NCBI RefSeq assembly: GCF_000003605.2
Contig: NW_003149765.1
Location: 12,569-34,326, forward strand
Reading direction: 5' to 3'
DNA from: Saccoglossus kowalevskii
Lineage: Eukaryota > Hemichordata > Enteropneusta > Harrimaniidae
Length of the DNA: 21,758 nucleotides
Part shown: piece after piece, positions 20,107 through 21,758 of the stretch
Position numbering within the stretch: the stretch's first letter is position 1
Layout: each line of letters starts with the position of its first letter
Program-made: the position numbers and the translations under genes
The notes under the pieces: model-generated
The model's input: the letters and a program-made list of their open reading frames with translations, nothing else
Databases searched by the model: none
Told to the model about the DNA's origin: nothing

Positions 20107-20112
20107 AATAAA
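20107..20112 (+). terminator. Candidate poly(A) signal AATAAA (proximal)
   Basis: This is the first canonical AATAAA after the stop codon, 685 nt downstream. A modest GT-containing stretch (GTGTCTATAT, about 20123-20132) follows where a downstream element could lie. Confidence 0.45.
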
Positions 20113-20278
20113 TTTTACGAAAGTGTCTATATACAATAACAAAATACCATAATTATGACTCAAATTTTCTGATGCACCTGACAAAGCATAATCAACTGAG
20201 TATATTATAGATATATTATAGTCATAACATTTTTTACTGTATACAAGCAATTTATTAAAAGAGTGCCTTGTTTTAAAA

Positions 20279-20284
20279 AATAAA
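20279..20284 (+). terminator. Candidate poly(A) signal AATAAA (distal)
   Basis: A second canonical hexamer is followed about 30-45 nt later by a GT/T-rich stretch (GTGATTTAGTGTTTGTAC, 20314-20331). This resembles a cleavage-stimulation downstream element better than the proximal site does. Confidence 0.45.
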
Positions 20285-20454
20285 TTTAAGAATGGTTAAA
20301 TGCTCCAAAAGACTGTGATTTAGTGTTTGTACTTCTAATGTAACTAGCCAGTGAGAGAAACTGCCGCCAGCCTATTTGTGAGAGGTGGGTGGTTGTGGTG
20401 CCTGTTCAGGGGGGGGGGTCATAGAAGGATAGGACTTTTTTAAATTTAGGTGAA

Positions 20455-20840
20455 ATTTAGCCGACTGGTGGCCATTTTTGTCAAAAAATTTAACATGTCA
20501 TCAACTGTTTCTCGGCCATGCCTGTGCCAATTCCATTCAAATTGGGTGAGAATATCACTCGTGGGTTATTGATTCACTTCACTTCAGTTTATGATTTGAT
20601 TCTTAGATGGCTAAAAAAAACATGTCATCAACAGTATCACATGCATGACTTGACTGATTTCAGTCAAACTGGACATTGACTCACTCGTGATGGGTTTCTG
20701 ATGCACATAAGGTCATTTTGTGATTTAATTGAAAATGGTTGACGAGCAGCCATGTTGGTTTTATTTTTAGGTGTCCATTTCTCAGACATTAACTGATTTT
20801 GGTATGAACAACACAAATGGTGTATATTTCATTCAACAAA
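20455..20840. repeat. Diverged tandem repeat, period about 127 bp
   Basis: AACATGTCATCAAC occurs at 20492 and again at 20619. Between and after these, blocks such as CTCGGCCATG/GCATGAC, ATTCAAATTGGG/AGTCAAACTGGA, CACTCGTG and TGATTTGATT/TGATTTAATT repeat in order. The segment TTTGTGATTTAATT followed by CCATGTTGGTTTTATTTT also occurs at about 1001-1050, so this belongs to the same family as 881-1400. It lies downstream of the probable poly(A) site. Confidence 0.7.
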
Positions 20841-21384
20841 TCCTGGATAAGGTGCCATTTGAAGTAACTGAAAAAGTAAACATGACTTTGTCATTGACAA
20901 TGACTGACTTGTTCAACATTTCCTATTCAAGCAAAAAATAAATTGCAAATTAAATACGAAAAATGTATTTAAATATTTAATTCTTCTAAATTATAACGAG
21001 AACATCGCAATATTTTAATATACCGGGGTATACTTATTAGTTAACTATAACTAACTAACCTATCAGTACATTTACTATTTTATTATGCAAGATGAACTTT
21101 GACCTACTTAGGTTCTGGTTCTAGTGAGAGTGAAAATTTAATGTATTTTTCTACACTACTTTGTTTAATTCTTCAAATAATTATCTTCCATCCATCCCAC
21201 CTGAAACTGTGATGTCATTGTTATTTCTTCTGTCATTGTTATTTCTTTTTAAACTGTGTACATAACTTCTTTCAGATTTGTTTGTTGTATATTTACAGTC
21301 CTGAATTTCAATTAGAAATTACTTCTTTTTATTTTATTTTTTAATAGGGAGCTTGTTTTATCACTTATAAATAAAATAATTTTT
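20841..21384. other. AT-rich intergenic DNA
   Basis: No gene is seen. Short repeated words occur (for example TCATTGTTATTTCTT twice near 21215-21248). AATAAA copies lie at 20937 and 21370. Confidence 0.5.
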
Positions 21385-21758
21385 GACTCCCGTGTGCGAA
21401 GCACAAAAGGGAGTCTTTGCAGTTACCCTGTCTGTATGTCTGTATGTATGTATGTATGTATGTATGTATGTCACTTTTTTTGTTCCACCGTTATCTCAAG
21501 AACCACTAATCAAATTTTGGTGAAACTTGGTACATAGATGCTCTGGGATAATGCGCAGAGTTGATTAGGTTTTGGTAAAAATCTATGAATATTAATTACC
21601 TAATTTGCATGATAATTAGCTGATTTTTAGCTGTTCCATGACTGTTCCACTGATGTATGAAGAACCACTCATTGGATTTTGATGAAACTTGGCACATGGA
21701 TGCTCTGATCTAATGCGCAGATTTCATTAGTTTTGGGTAAAAATCTGTTTATATTAAT
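21385..21758. mobile_element. Composite hairpin / tetranucleotide / 162-bp tandem-core element (runs off the window)
   Basis: Three parts follow each other. First is a nested palindrome, GACTCCC (21385-21391) with GGGAGTC (21409-21415), enclosing GTGC-GAA-GCAC (21394-21404). Second is a (TGTA)n microsatellite (about 21431-21470). Third are tandem units with a 162-bp period: TGTTCCAC at 21481 and 21643, AGAACCACT at 21499 and 21661, then GATGAAACTTGG-type, ATGCGCAGA and ATATTAAT blocks in both. The second unit is cut by the window end. The layout resembles pearl elements of bivalves and Helentron-associated elements; family membership is inferred. Confidence 0.6.

Larger units (their letters stand above)
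19423..20300 (+). other. Predicted 3' UTR
   Basis: AT-rich sequence follows the TAA stop with no open frame of interest. It holds a poly-T run near 19745-19756, an AU-rich element at 20077-20085 and two AATAAA hexamers at 20107 and 20279. The 3' end is probably at about 20.13 or 20.31 kb, giving a UTR of roughly 0.7-0.9 kb. Later AATAAA copies at 20937 and 21370 lie near or inside repeats and are less likely. Confidence 0.5.

Noticed and set aside
20380-20418. G-rich tract ending in ten G, possible G-quadruplex
   Set aside because: Only one long run and a few GG/GGG runs with uneven loops; it lies outside the predicted transcript, so no role can be argued.

Overview
The window reads as nuclear DNA of an invertebrate animal. 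It is AT-rich, has very long non-coding stretches, carries several families of diverged repeats, and holds one protein-coding gene for a typical metazoan cell-surface receptor. A strong 3' splice site lies just upstream of the start codon, and AATAAA poly(A) signals follow the stop. Nothing looks bacterial, viral or organellar. The phylum cannot be fixed from sequence alone. The repeat style (hairpin, tetranucleotide microsatellite, then a tandem core of about 160 bp) resembles pearl/Helentron-type elements described in molluscs and other invertebrates.

Layout. From 1 to about 16.5 kb no convincing coding exon is visible. Structured items in this stretch are: a diverged repeat with a period near 140 bp (about 881-1400); a perfect 12-bp-arm hairpin flanked by 9-bp direct repeats (1572-1618); a candidate promoter/first exon with two octamer motifs and a GTAAGT donor (about 2690-2942); a nested foldback element with a likely target-site duplication (5745-5943); A-rich low complexity (6242-6360); short tandem duplications (7523-7594 and 10522-10740); and a 21-copy minisatellite with a higher-order 5-unit structure (13435-13927). 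Two copies of a 190-210 bp repeat lie near the minisatellite, one just before it and one about 1 kb after it. A separate related pair lies at 3507-3625 and 15526-15660.

From 16534 to 19422 an uninterrupted ORF encodes a 962-residue type I membrane protein: signal peptide, Ser/Thr-rich propeptide with a furin-type RQRR site, LRRNT, about nine leucine-rich repeats, LRRCT, one I-set Ig domain, two cysteine-rich FN3 domains that are a gapless duplication of each other, one transmembrane helix, and a 197-residue cytoplasmic tail ending in a class I PDZ ligand (TVL). This layout is close to the vertebrate SALM/LRFN and NGL/LRRC4 synaptic adhesion proteins but has two FN3 domains, so I leave the symbol blank. 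The whole coding sequence is in one exon; a 5' UTR intron probably precedes it.

From 19423 to the end are the predicted 3' UTR, with an AU-rich element and poly(A) signals near 20.1 and 20.28 kb, a diverged 127-bp tandem repeat (20455-20840) related to the one at 0.9-1.4 kb, and a composite element (21385-21758) cut off by the window end. With one gene present, no gene-to-gene cooperation can be described.
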